Position numbers and translations under genes: made by a program. The notes beneath the pieces were generated by a model, which was not told the DNA's origin, did not search any database, and worked only from the letters and a program-made list of their open reading frames with translations. From Neocallimastix lanati (nom. inval.) (taxonomy: Eukaryota; Neocallimastigomycota; Neocallimastigomycetes; Neocallimastigales; Neocallimastigaceae): a stretch of 60,000 nt of DNA. The DNA is taken from the NCBI GenBank assembly GCA_016946835.1, contig JACVTC010000156.1:1-60000 (forward strand), in the 5' to 3' direction. Below, one piece after another: positions 43,663 to 55,256 of this stretch (its first letter is position 1; the number at the start of each line of letters is the position of its first letter).

Positions 43663-43687
43663 GTAATGGGATAAGAAGCTCTCCCAT
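43653..43687 (+). promoter_or_regulatory. Probable -1 frameshift signal, element E
   Basis: TTTAAAT (43653-43659), gag TGA (43660-43662), then stem ATGGGA (43666-43671) with TCCCAT (43682-43687). Compared with A, B and C the heptamer ends in T, the spacer is 6 nt, and the stem has gained a base pair at its foot and lost one at its top. Confidence 0.83.
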
Positions 43688-46600
43688 ACTTAATAAAGCA
43701 GCTTCACTTAAATATCAAAAAGAAATTAAAAATTCTCGTCTTTCTAATATTGAAGAAACTCCTGCTAATAAAAGGGTGGTTAATAAAAAGAAAGTTGATT
43801 ATTTAGTAGGAGCATCTAAACGTAAAATTTATGATGTTAATAATGATGAAGGTAGTGCAGAGAAAAGGATTCATAAGTCGTTGAAGGAGAATCCTAAACC
43901 TATAATAACTCCTGCATTACGAAAACAGAAAGAACGAGAAGTAAAAGAAAATAATATAAGTAATAAAATTGTTAAACAAATTAAACCATCTATTCTAGCT
44001 CAACCACGAATTGAAAAAGAAAAAGAGATTGAAAGAAAAATTCGTGATAATGAAAGAGCTAGCAATAGTAATACTAATTATAGTAATAATCATAGTAATG
44101 ATAATAGTAATGATAATATTAATAATAATTCATTAGTGAATGATGAAGTTATTATAAATAATGTAAATAATGATAAAAGAAAGAATAAAAATTTAATGAA
44201 AGAAACTAATGATAATAATAAAAGTATTGTGAAGGAGAATAATAAAATAATTGATTTAACAAAGGTGTTAATTAGTAAAGATAAAGATACTCAAAAAGAA
44301 AATAAAAGTTCTAGAGTATCTAGGAAAATTAAGATGCAATCGGGGGAAGAAGAATATGATATTCTTAAAGATTTAAATTCTGCCCATTGCAATATTACTT
44401 TTGGACAGTTATTGGATGCTGCTCCAAAATTAAGATATAAGGTGTCACAGGGTATTAAATTGGATAGGGACCAATCTAATATCTCTGGGGTGTTGGATAA
44501 TGTGTCAGCCACGACTGTGGTCGTTAATAACATAGACCACACTTATAAAAGTAAAGGTAACGAACCATGTGAAGAGGATATTGCCATGGTTGATGTTACA
44601 GTTGAAGGTGTTTCGGGGAAGGCTTTAATTGATTCATGTAGTAATTTAAGTATAATTACTCAACAATTTTTAGATAAGCTTCCGTCCGAATATGAACCTA
44701 TTGATATTAGTCGTGGCAGAATTAGGTTGGCAACTAAGAATGATGATTACTCGGAAGGTTATATCATTCGGGTGCCAGTAAAGATTAATAATCTTGTATT
44801 AATGGTTAATTGTAGAATAGTAGAAAAGGAGGATCCTTTTTACGATATTCTAATTAACTTAAAAACCCAAATTGATTATAATTTGTTTATCCACCCCATT
44901 TTATATAGTTTGTGTCAAATTACTCCTGAGGGAGTAATTGACCTTATTGCACCTATTAATAATGATTATGAAGATGAAGAAAAGTTGTTGTGTATGATTA
45001 AGGCTTTGGATGAGGATTCCAAAAAGAATGATTTAAAGAAAATTGAAGGATTATTCCCAAAGCAATATATTCATCATGAAATTTTCCTAAATACTTTAAA
45101 CGAAAAATATAAAGATGAAATAATTAAAATTCTGGAGGAGAACTTAGAAATAGTTGCTACTTCTTCAGAAGAATTAACACCTTCTGATCTTCCTCCACAT
45201 AGGATTAATTTAATTCCTGGTGCGAAACCAGTTAAGCAAAGGTGCTATAGATTAGTTAAATTTAAGTCGGATATACTTAAGGAGGAATTAATTAAATTAA
45301 TTAATAAGAAATTAATTGAACCTTCTTGTTCCGAATGGTCATCGCCAATAGTGTTAGTACCGAAGAAGAACGGTAAATGGCGATTATGTATTGATTATCG
45401 TAAGGTTAATGATTTAACAGTTAAAGATTCTTATTCATTACCTTACATTGATGAGATATTTGATAGTTTAGATGGGGCACAGATTTTTACAACAATGGAT
45501 CTTTATTCTGGTTATCATCAAATTTTGATGGATGAGGAAAGTGTAGAAATTACCACCTTCACCACAAAATTTGGTAACTACCAATTCAAGGTTATGCCTT
45601 TTGGTTTAACCGGAGCCCCAGCTACATTTCAAAGGGAAATGAATAGGATTCTTTTCCCATTTATAGGAAAGTTTGTTTTTAACTTTATAGATGATATTTT
45701 AATATACTCTAAGAGTATAGAAGAACATATAAGCCACATTAGGCAAGTGTTGGAAGTATTTCGCCAACACAAATTGAAAATTAACATTGAAAAATGTGCC
45801 TTTATGCAGACTGAAGTAGAAGTCTTAGGTCATAAGGCATCAGTGAAAGGTTTAAGTCCCCAGGATAGCAAAATTAAGGCTATCAAGGAGTGGGTAGCAC
45901 CTGTTGATGTTCATGAATTACGATCTTTTCTTGGAGCAGTAGGATATTATAGAAACTTTATTGATAAATATGCTCAAATCTCTGCTCCTTTATGTAAATT
46001 ATTAAGAAAGAATGTTAAATATAAATGGAATACTGAACATCAACAAAGTTTTGATCTGTTAAAAGAAAAGTTAATAAATGCTCCAATTTTAAAATATCCA
46101 AGTTTTAATCAAAGGTTTATAATTAGAACGGATGCTTCCTATGAAGGTATTGGAGGAGTATTACTCCAAGAAGATTTAGAAACTAAAAGGGAACATCCAG
46201 TTCATTATATAAGTAGAAGTTTAAGTAAAGCCGAGAAAAATTATGGCATTACTGACTTGGAAGGAGCTGCATTAATTTATTGTATTACTAAGTTGAAATC
46301 TTATATATTAGGAAATCCTAATAAAACAGTAGTAATAACAGATCATAAACCTTTAATCAGTTTCTTTAAAAATAAGGAACCTAATAATGCTAGGCAAGCA
46401 AGGTGGTGCTTAACTGTTAGTACCCTTGGTGTTGAAATTCAATATCAAATGGGTAAGAAAAATGTGTTAGCCGATGCATTATCTAGGATGAAGAAAAGAG
46501 ATGATTCTGTGGTATTGGCAACTAAGTTAACTTCAAAGGAAGAAGAAGAGTTGCTTTCTAAAACTATTAAAGACTTTATAAATGAAAAATTTGTTACGAT

Positions 46601-47708
46601 AGATGGTGAAGATTACTTTGTTGATGGTAATGACTATCGTAAATTAATTACTGATCAAACGGAAAGAATAAAACTTATTTTAGAAGCCCATAAGATAGGT
46701 CATGAGGGATATTATAAGACTTATCAAAGGCTTCGTAAAAGTTTTTATTGGAATAATATAGTGATGGATATTAAAAGAGTGGTGCAAAGTTGTGACAAGT
46801 GTCAGTTGAATAGGTCACAACCATATCCAGAACCTACAGAAAATATTCCAACTAAAGTAGAAGGTCCTTTTATACATTTGGGTTTAGATATTATTGGACC
46901 TTTGATTAAAACGAAAAATAATAATCAATATATTATGGTTGTGGTGGATTACTTCACCAAATGGGTTGAAGCAGAACCCACGGAAAATATAACATCACAG
47001 GATGTGATTAAGTTCTTAATTAATGTGTTTGCTCGTCATGGTGTTCCACAGGTAATAACAACTGACAATGGTGTTTAGTTCACCTCGGACATGACGAAAA
47101 TATTTTTAGATCTCTATGATGTATATGTGAAGTTTATTTCCACATATCATCCAGAAAGTAATGGACTTACGGAAAACCGTAATAAAGAGATCGGCAAGTT
47201 ATTGAGGTTGTTGGGTTCTAAGAATAAGGATTGGGATGAAGTTTTACCATCCGCCTTATGGGCTCTTAGAACTACCAAAAATAAGGTAACAAAACATTCA
47301 AGTTTTGAGTTGGTTTATGGTAGGGAAGATCAGCAGCCTTTTGATATTGCCGCTAGACCTACCAAGGATATTAATAAGTCATCGGATGAAGTGTTGTTAG
47401 AAAAATTTATAAATCATTACCGATGGACTTTAGAAGCAGCCGAAAATGTTAAAAATGCAAATAAGTATTGGGCTGCTAGAAGAGAGGAAAAGAATAGTTT
47501 GAATGAAGGAAAAAGAATTAGGGAAGGTGATTTAGTTCTAGTTAGAAATTTTTCAAGAACTAAACTAGAACCTTATTTTGTTGGTCCTCTTAAAGTTATA
47601 AAAAAACAATTTAATACGGTTACCTTGGCTGATCCAAATTCTGGAATTCAAATGAATAGGAATGTTCATTTGAAGAATATAGTCAAGTATAACTCAGCTT
47701 CGATGTAG
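43653..47708 (+). pseudogene. pol: Pol of element E, nonsense codon in the integrase
   Basis: The -1 frame is open from the slippery site to 47075, interrupted by TAG (47076-47078), and continues to 47708 in the same frame. Domains: N-terminal linker, protease (LIDSCSN, D codon 44631), RT (FIDD, 45684-45695), RNase H (RTDAS, TDHKP, ADALSR), integrase HHCC and D,D,E, and a VGPLKVIKK module. The TAG replaces the Gln of TTDNGVQF, as a single C-to-T change would, between the second Asp and the Glu of the active site. Protein ending there would lack the catalytic Glu. No chromodomain. Closest to A pol. Confidence 0.92.
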
Positions 47709-47731
47709 CTTGAGTTTTAGAGGGGGCATCA

Positions 47732-48750
47732 TGGTAAAGAATGAATTAATAACCTTTATTTTATTATTAATAATTCTTTACTAAATTGTACTTTCCTATA
47801 TTCTTGATAACCTAAACTTAATAATAAAATTTAATTAATTTTGATATAAATTAATTTTAACTTGTAAATAATGTAAATAAATTTTAATTAATTACTTTAT
47901 TGTTATATTATTAAATATATGTATATATTAAAATACAATTGTAAATATTAAAATTATACTTTTAAAATACTAAATTATTAAAAACTATTAATTAAATATT
48001 ATTATAAAAATTATTATAAAATTATTAAAATTATTAATTAAATATTATTATAAAAATTATTATAAATTATTAATATTATAAAATTATTAAAATTATTAAA
48101 TATTATTATAAAAATTTATTTATTATAACTATTAAATATTATTATAAAATTATTAAGATTATTAATTAAATTTATTATTAAAAATTATTATTAAAAATTA
48201 TTACTTATTATAAAAATTATTATTTTAATATTATCAAATTTATTAATATAATATTATAAAAATTTTATTTTATTTTGAAAATAATTACAAGTATTATTTA
48301 AAATAATTAAAGATTATTAAATTTATTATATTAATCTTTAAAAACAATTTATTTAACTTAAAAATATCAAAGAAAATAGTAAAAACTATTTTCTATATAT
48401 TTATTTTATAATTATTTTTAATTAAATTATATTTGAATATTATATTATTATATTTATAAAAATTAAAACAAAAATGAATTATTGATATAAAATTAATTCA
48501 ATAATTCTATAAAATTACTTAAATTATAAACAATTAATTATACTTTAAATTTATAAAAAAATATAAATATTGTAACAATTTCTTAAAAATTAATATGTGT
48601 ACTTTAAATAATAAAATTTTATATTAATAAAAAAATAAATAACTTTTAATAAAGAATTATTTTTATTTTTTTATTTAAAATCAAAGCAGGGTAATACCCG
48701 TCCCCCCCTGCTTGATTTTAAATATCTAAGTGTCAACCCCGAGTCTACCA
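47732..48750 (+). repeat. 3' LTR of element E
   Basis: 1019 bp, same ends as the 5' copy, with the terminal hairpin at 48674-48722. Followed by TGAA. Confidence 0.96.
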
Positions 48751-48756
48751 TGAAGA

Positions 48757-49734
48757 TGTAATAATCATACTAAGTTCTATCACTAAATATGATTATTAAC
48801 TTCAACTTAATGACTAATTCATTAAGTTGAGAAATAAAATAAAAATAAAAATATTACCTAAAAAGAGAGTTTATTATAAAATTAATTATAATAACAACAC
48901 AAAATGTAAAAGAAGGAATATTTATATAAATTTGGTTTTAAAAAATATGTTTTTGAATAAAATGTTTTATTAATTTATTAAAGTTTAAAATATAAAATTG
49001 CTATTATTATAACTATATTTTTATAATAATAACTCTTGATTTCTTAAAGGGAAATCAAGAGCCTTATTTATATTTTTTTATGGAAATAAGGTTAAATAAA
49101 AAGGTTTTCTAATCTTAAAAAATATCTTATCTAGAAAAAGATTAGAAGAAAAAACTAGATAAGTTTTTTGATCGATATTCTATTCATATCGATCATCGTA
49201 TATATTAAGTAAAACCAAATATATTATTTTATATTTGGATAAAACCTTAATATATCGATTTCCTAAATTTTAATTTAGATCATCTAATAAAAGGAAAAAT
49301 CAATAATAACCGGAATGATCTAAATTATTCTATTCTATCTTTCTAAATATTATTTTTAAAATCTAATCTAAACTTATTAACATAAAACTATCTTTAAACT
49401 AGAATACAGAATTATAAAAAATACAGAAACTTATTAATTGTTCTTTTAAATGTACAATGTAAAAAATAAATAAAACTAATGTTTACATTAACTTGATAAT
49501 TAAATGAATAACTAAATAAAATTAATAATATTAATAAGTGTGCATATAATAATTATTTAAATAAATTTTCTAATGTTATTTAAGTGTATGAATAATTACA
49601 ATTATAATAAATTTGATAATAATATCTCAATGTATGAATTAATTATAATTTAAATAAATTTATAATTATTATCAATAATTATAAAGACTAAGAAATAATA
49701 ATTATTTATTAGTAAATAATTATTATTTCTTACA
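48757..49734 (-). repeat. F-type solo LTR, target duplication GAAGA
   Basis: TGTAATAATCATAC...TTTCTTACA, homologous to 14827-15737, flanked by GAAGA at 48752-48756 and 49735-49739. Orientation is inferred from the TATA box and CTCTTGATTTC/GAAATCAAGAG hairpin near 49030-49070. It begins 6 nt after the E LTR. Confidence 0.85.
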
Positions 49735-50244
49735 GAAGATTTCGTTACATGGTGTAAAATATTTAATAATTTGAATACGTATTTAAATGTAATGTAATGT
49801 AAATTATTGTAATTATTGTGGATAAAAATGTTTTCCAAATTTTTAATATAAATTTAAATGTATTCCAAATTATTAATTTAAATAATTTTCTCAAAAATGT
49901 ATGACTAAATTATTTGGGGAATTTACATCATTATTACTCACTTTGAATCATGAAACTTTGTAAATTAAAAATAATTAGTCATGAAACTTGTAAATTAAAA
50001 ATAATTAGTCATAAATTAGTTAAATTAAAATAATCAAAGAAAAATTGCCTTTTCCGTTTGTTTACAAAAACTTGCCGTTTTGTTTATTTATTTTTAGAAA
50101 TATTAGATAGTTTGAAATAGTTTTTATATTAAAATAACTCATAAAAATTCATGTAATTTATTATTAAATGTAATTACAAATATATAATAATATTTTAGTT
50201 AGTTTATTACAATCTATTCAATTTAAATTTTAATTTTCAAAAAG

Positions 50245-50253
50245 TATAAAAAG
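50245..50253 (+). promoter_or_regulatory. TATA box of element G
   Basis: TATAAAAAG, 34 nt upstream of the self-primer sequence at 50279. Confidence 0.65.
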
Positions 50254-50278
50254 AGTTAATTTTCAACTATTGAACGAT

Positions 50279-50289
50279 AGTTGGAAAAT
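50279..50289 (+). promoter_or_regulatory. Probable self-primer at the RNA 5' end
   Basis: AGTTGGAAAAT lies where transcription should begin and is the exact reverse complement of ATTTTCCAACT at 50733-50743. Known precedent: Tf1 of fission yeast primes with the first 11 nt of its own RNA. Confidence 0.7.
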
Positions 50290-50732
50290 AGTATAGAAAA
50301 TAGTATAGAAAATAGTATAGAAAATAGTATAGTTTAGTTAGAAAATAGAATAGTATAGGAAATATTATAGATAAGATAGATAGTACAAATTTTATATTTT
50401 AATAATTAGTATTATAACTATTATTAGAATAGTTATTTTTTTTTATAAAACAAATTTTATTTTAAATTTTATTTTAAAATCTTAACTGCTAGTAGGCTTT
50501 CCGGTAAAGGACCCTACGGTACCCAGTTAAGTGATTGTTGATTTGAGAATAGTTAAATTCAATAAATAAGAAATATTAATAAAAGGATTTTCTTTATAAA
50601 ACAAAAAATTAAATTAGTTTTTTTTTGTTTTAGTGTTTTAGTTAATTATTAATTATAGTGTTGATATAATAAAATAGTGTAAAATAAGTAATAGTCTATC
50701 CTCGCCGACCTAAACTATTAGTTTATTTTACA

Positions 50733-50743
50733 ATTTTCCAACT
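50733..50743 (+). other. Self-complementary primer-binding site of element G
   Basis: ATTTTCCAACT starts at the first base after the 5' LTR and pairs perfectly over 11 bp with 50279-50289. Pairing stops on both sides, giving the same length as in Tf1. Confidence 0.72.
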
Positions 50744-50891
50744 CGTTAGATTAGTATAGTTTACCTTTGTGTAGGATAGCCTAGTAATAGTATAAAAAAA
50801 AAAAAATTTTTTTTTTTGAAATAATAATTAAAAAGTGGATTTAGTAATACTTTATAGTTTAATTTATAGTTTAATAAATAATAATAATAAA

Positions 50892-53800
50892 ATGAATTAC
50901 ATAAATATCAACAATCAACATCCAGGAGCTAGGGGAGACTTTGACGCAGCCTCTGAAGCCAGCTCCATGGAAATAGAAAATGAGGTTGGTAATAACGTCA
51001 ATACCAGGGCACGCCTCATTCCGAAACCAAAAGCATTCTCCGGAAGAAGAAACGAACTACCAGCCTTCCTTGGTCAAATCAACCGATATTTTAAGTACAA
51101 TTTAGACGAAGAAGCTGCTGCTGATGACGAATTCAAGATTGATATTATAAGTAGTTATTTGGAGGGAAACGCTGCTGAATGGTTTGCTGATCTAGTTAAA
51201 GAAGAAAGTCCACTATTGGAAAACTACGAAAACTTTATTGACGCTTTGCAACAACGTTACAAATCCTGTGCGAGTTCAGATGTCGCGAACAGTCAACTTA
51301 CCAAGATACGTAGCCAACAATTTAGAACCATAGCCGAATACTGCAATCAATTCGAGAAAATAGCCAGAGATTCATCATTTAATGACGAAGCTAAAATCCA
51401 TTTTTTCATTGAGGGTTTACCAACAAGAGAAAAAGAAAGAACCAAACTAATTTATCCTAGAATTAGAAGAATTAATGAACTAATTAATGTTGTAGCTGCT
51501 AATGTTGAAGAAGATCGTCGTGTTAACGGAAATGACCCAATGGATATAGATCAAAGAAGAATTAGACCTTTTCGTAGGGATTTAGGATCAAGTCGTTACC
51601 AAAATAATTACCGAAGTAGCCAAAATTACAGGGATTCTTCACCAAAGAGGTCAAACAAACCGAAGAAGTGTTTTATATGTAAGAGCACAAGCCACTTAAA
51701 GGAAAACTGTCCCAAGCAACAGGACAAAATTAGAAGAAGAGAAAAGATCTTACAGATTAAATTGAGCGAGAAAAGTTTAGCTCACACTTACAATGTTGTT
51801 TTTAAGTACAAAAATGGTTTTATTATGTCCGCAATTCTAGATACTGGCTCAGATCTTAATATTATGGATAGAGCTACCGCCGATAAATACCAGATCCCAG
51901 TACAACGAATCCGCCATGAGAAAAACGTTATCGGATTTAACGGAAATGGAACAATTCGTTATGAAACCATTCCATTAACTATGGTCATGGGTCAACATAC
52001 CGAAACCATTCAATTTTACATTTATAGTTTACCAAAAGGAATTTCGGTTATTTTAGGAAATCCATGGTTGAAGAAGCATTGCCCAACAATTGAATTTGAT
52101 AAAGGTAATATCAGATTCAGTTCCCAATACTGCAAGAGAAATTGTTGTGCCACCGCTGAAGATATTATGAGACGAACAACTGAAGAAAAGAAGAAAAAAG
52201 ATGAAATCCGCCGAAGTAAGATACAATTAGCTAGAGAAATTATTAATAATTATAATAATGTATTAGATAGTTTAGATAATAATGATGTTAAAAAATTAGT
52301 CGATAATAAAAATAAATTATGTAGTAAAAAACCACCTAATATAAAGGCTATTATGAAAAAAGCCTTAGTTAAAAAAGAAAAATGTATTAAAAGAAAAGAA
52401 TTAAATAAAGGAAAATTTGAAAATTATGCTTTTTGTTATGTTTTAGAAAATGGAAATAAAGATAAAAGTGTTATTAAATGTGATTATAATAATGAAAGTG
52501 TTAAAGAAAATAAAAGTTTGGAAAGAATACCAAAACAATATGAGAAATTTAAAAATGTGTTTGATGAGCAAGGGTGTAACGAATTACCACCACATCGTCC
52601 ATACGACTGTAAAATTAGATTAAAGGATGATGTAGACTTATTTTATGGACCATTATATCCATTAACGGAAGAAGAACGTGAAGCTTTAAAAGAATATATC
52701 AAAGAAAATTTAGAAAAAGGCTTCATTAGACCTTCAACATCTCCTGCTGGTGCTCCAATTTTATTCGTTAGAAAAAAGGATGGAAGTTTAAGACTTTGTG
52801 TCGATTATCGAAGACTTAATGAAAATACTATAAGGGATTCCTATCCACTCCCTTTAATCACCGAGCTCTTTGACAGATTGAGAGAAGCTAAGTATTTTAC
52901 TAAGTTAGATTTAAAATCAGCTTATAACCTGGTAAGAATACGTGAAAGTGATGAATATAAAACAGCATTTAGAACAAGATATGGTCATTTCGAATATCTT
53001 GTTATGCCATTTGGTTTGAAGAATGCTCCAGCAACTTTCCAACACTTTATTAATGACGTTTTAGGAGAATACTTAGATGAATTTGCTTTTGCCTATATCG
53101 ATGATATACTTATTTATTCTGAGACATTAGAAGAACACCGTACACATGTTAAGAAAATACTTAAGAAATTACAAGAAAGTGGTCTTTATGCAAAATTAAG
53201 TAAATGTGAATTTGAAGTTCAAAAAACAACTTTTTTAGGACATATTATTTCGGATAAAGGAATTTCTATGGATCCAGACAAAGTTAAATCGATTTTAGAA
53301 TGGCCAGTACCAACTACCGTGAAAGAAGTACAATCTTTCGTAGGCTTATGTAATTATTACAGAAGATTCATCCCAAACTTTGCTAAAATTGCTAAGCCGT
53401 TACACAACTTAACAAGAAAAGATGTTAACTATGAATGGACTGAAGAATGTTCTGCCGCATTCAAAACTTTAAAGAAACTCTTTACAAAAGAGCCAATACT
53501 TGTTCATGCAGATCCAGATTTACCATTTATAGTAGAAACAGATGCTAGTAACTTTGCAATCGGTGCTGTATTATCTCAAAGACAAAAATATACAAACGCA
53601 TTACATCCAATTTGTTACTATTCAAGAGGTTTAACAAAATCTGAAAAGAATTATCCAATATATGACAAGGAATTATTAACTGTCAAGTGTGCGTTACAAG
53701 AATGGAGACATTACTTAGAAGGGGCTAAGCATCAATTTACAATTTATACCGATCATAAAAATTTAACTTTTCCACGTAAACCTGAGTTGTTATCTCAACG

Positions 53801-55223
53801 TCAAATAAGATGGAATTTATTCTTATCTCGATTTGATTACAAAATACAATATAGACCAGGAAAAGAAGGTGGAAAACCAGATGCTTTTTCGAGAAGACCA
53901 GATTATGAAAATCAAGAAATAGATGATGAAAAGGAAACTTCAACTTGTCTTACAATACAAGAAGCTACAGAAGATTTATGTTTAGTTGCAATTCAAGGGA
54001 ACTTAAAAGATGAATTGATAAAAGAAATTAAAGATGATGAAGTCATACAAGAATTAATTAAGATCAAAAAAGGAGAGTCTACTTCTAATAATAAATATAA
54101 AAATAAAATGAAAGACTTTACTATTGACGAAGAAGGTTTATTATTATATAAAGGTTTAATTTTCGTTCCAAAGAAGATGAGAAATATAATCATTGCTATT
54201 CATCATGATAATCCAGTTCAAGGTCATTTTGGTATTCTCAAAACCAAAGAAATTATAAGTAGAAATTTTGTTTGGTTTAAGATGACTTCCGATATTGTTA
54301 AATATATCGCATCATGCAAAACATGTGCTCAAGTAAAAGATGATCGCCACCGTCCTTATGGATTACTTCAACCTCTTCCTACTCCAAAAAGACCATGGTC
54401 CTCAGTCTCAATGGATTTTATAACTGATTTACCTAAGTCAAGAGACAAAACAGTTATAATGGTCGTAGTTGATAGATTAACAAAGATGGCTCACTTTATT
54501 CCATTTAGAAGTATACCTACTGCTCAAATCGCTGCTGATGTATTTTTTAGAGAAGTTTTTCGCTTACACGGATTACCAGAAGATATTACTTCTGATAGAG
54601 GATCTCAATTCACCTCTGAATTCTGGCAAAGACTTTGTAGTTTATTAGATATTAATCATAACTTATCAAGTGCACATCACCCCCAAACCGATGGACAAAC
54701 TGAAAGAGTAAATGGAATCTTAGAACAATTCATAAGATGTTATATCAATAAAAGAAAAAATAATTGGATAGATATTTTACCTTATGCTGAATTTGCTTAT
54801 AACAACACGTTACATCAATCAATTAATCAAAGCCCATTTTTTGCTAATTTTGGTTTTAATCCTAAGTTTAACCCAGTTATACCTGCTGATAGCAGAAATT
54901 CTAGTGCTACAAATCATGCTAATCAAATTCAAAAGAATATGAAATTTTTGAAGAAGAACTTAGAAAAAGCTAAAGCAAGATATAAGAAATATGCCGATTG
55001 TTTAAGACTAATCGGTCCTAAACTCAAAGTAGGTAATTTAGTATGGCTTAAAAGACCCGATTTGCTTCCTAAAGGTCCAGCTAAGTTAACAAATAGAAAA
55101 CTCGTTATGTTATGGAAAGGACTTCCAGCTACTGAATGTACTTGGTTGTCTGAAGATGAAATCACTGATCCTCAATTAGTTCAAGAGTTCAATAAAACAA
55201 ATAGAGTTCCTTCTAGATTATAA
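50892..55223 (+). CDS. Gag-Pol polyprotein of element G
   Basis: 1443 residues from ATG 50892; an upstream GTG extension is not a credible start. Order: capsid-like Gag, CCHC knuckle (CFICKSTSHLKENC), protease with canonical DTGS, RT (YIDD, preceded by VMPFGLKNAPATFQ), RNase H (ETDAS, TDHKN), HHCC zinc domain, and integrase with DFITDLP, TSDRGSQFTS and HPQTDGQTERVN. The C-terminus ends LVMLWKGLPATECTW...EFNK, the second half of a chromodomain. The stretch from TNRKL runs straight into it, so the usual GPY/F module and first chromodomain half are missing. No frameshift. One ORF without recoding is typical of Tf1-like elements, where protease activity sets the Gag:enzyme ratio. Confidence 0.95.
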   Translation: MNYININNQHPGARGDFDAASEASSMEIENEVGNNVNTRARLIPKPKAFSGRRNELPAFLGQINRYFKYNLDEEAAADDEFKIDIISSYLEGNAAEWFADLVKEESPLLENYENFIDALQQRYKSCASSDVANSQLTKIRSQQFRTIAEYCNQFEKIARDSSFNDEAKIHFFIEGLPTREKERTKLIYPRIRRINELINVVAANVEEDRRVNGNDPMDIDQRRIRPFRRDLGSSRYQNNYRSSQNYRDSSPKRSNKPKKCFICKSTSHLKENCPKQQDKIRRREKILQIKLSEKSLAHTYNVVFKYKNGFIMSAILDTGSDLNIMDRATADKYQIPVQRIRHEKNVIGFNGNGTIRYETIPLTMVMGQHTETIQFYIYSLPKGISVILGNPWLKKHCPTIEFDKGNIRFSSQYCKRNCCATAEDIMRRTTEEKKKKDEIRRSKIQLAREIINNYNNVLDSLDNNDVKKLVDNKNKLCSKKPPNIKAIMKKALVKKEKCIKRKELNKGKFENYAFCYVLENGNKDKSVIKCDYNNESVKENKSLERIPKQYEKFKNVFDEQGCNELPPHRPYDCKIRLKDDVDLFYGPLYPLTEEEREALKEYIKENLEKGFIRPSTSPAGAPILFVRKKDGSLRLCVDYRRLNENTIRDSYPLPLITELFDRLREAKYFTKLDLKSAYNLVRIRESDEYKTAFRTRYGHFEYLVMPFGLKNAPATFQHFINDVLGEYLDEFAFAYIDDILIYSETLEEHRTHVKKILKKLQESGLYAKLSKCEFEVQKTTFLGHIISDKGISMDPDKVKSILEWPVPTTVKEVQSFVGLCNYYRRFIPNFAKIAKPLHNLTRKDVNYEWTEECSAAFKTLKKLFTKEPILVHADPDLPFIVETDASNFAIGAVLSQRQKYTNALHPICYYSRGLTKSEKNYPIYDKELLTVKCALQEWRHYLEGAKHQFTIYTDHKNLTFPRKPELLSQRQIRWNLFLSRFDYKIQYRPGKEGGKPDAFSRRPDYENQEIDDEKETSTCLTIQEATEDLCLVAIQGNLKDELIKEIKDDEVIQELIKIKKGESTSNNKYKNKMKDFTIDEEGLLLYKGLIFVPKKMRNIIIAIHHDNPVQGHFGILKTKEIISRNFVWFKMTSDIVKYIASCKTCAQVKDDRHRPYGLLQPLPTPKRPWSSVSMDFITDLPKSRDKTVIMVVVDRLTKMAHFIPFRSIPTAQIAADVFFREVFRLHGLPEDITSDRGSQFTSEFWQRLCSLLDINHNLSSAHHPQTDGQTERVNGILEQFIRCYINKRKNNWIDILPYAEFAYNNTLHQSINQSPFFANFGFNPKFNPVIPADSRNSSATNHANQIQKNMKFLKKNLEKAKARYKKYADCLRLIGPKLKVGNLVWLKRPDLLPKGPAKLTNRKLVMLWKGLPATECTWLSEDEITDPQLVQEFNKTNRVPSRL

Positions 55224-55256
55224 GTCGCTCAGGGGCTCGACTTAAACAGAGGGGCA

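Larger units (their letters stand above)
40223..48750 (+). mobile_element. Element E: full-length Ty3/gypsy element with one nonsense codon
   Basis: 1019-bp LTRs (40223-41241 and 47732-48750) with at least one difference (AATCACTT/AATTACTT), flanked by a perfect TGAA duplication (40219-40222, 48751-48754). PBS and 3' end match element A. Gag is open and pol is open apart from a TAG in the integrase. The 3' primer is AGAGGGGGCATCA just before the LTR. It lies 4 bp from the end of element B. Confidence 0.96.
49753..50732 (+). repeat. 5' LTR of element G
   Basis: TGTAAAATATTT...GTTTATTTTACA. Contains four tandem copies of a GTATAGAAAATA motif (50291-50330) just after the inferred transcription start, and a GC-richer patch near 50485-50530. 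Confidence 0.96.
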
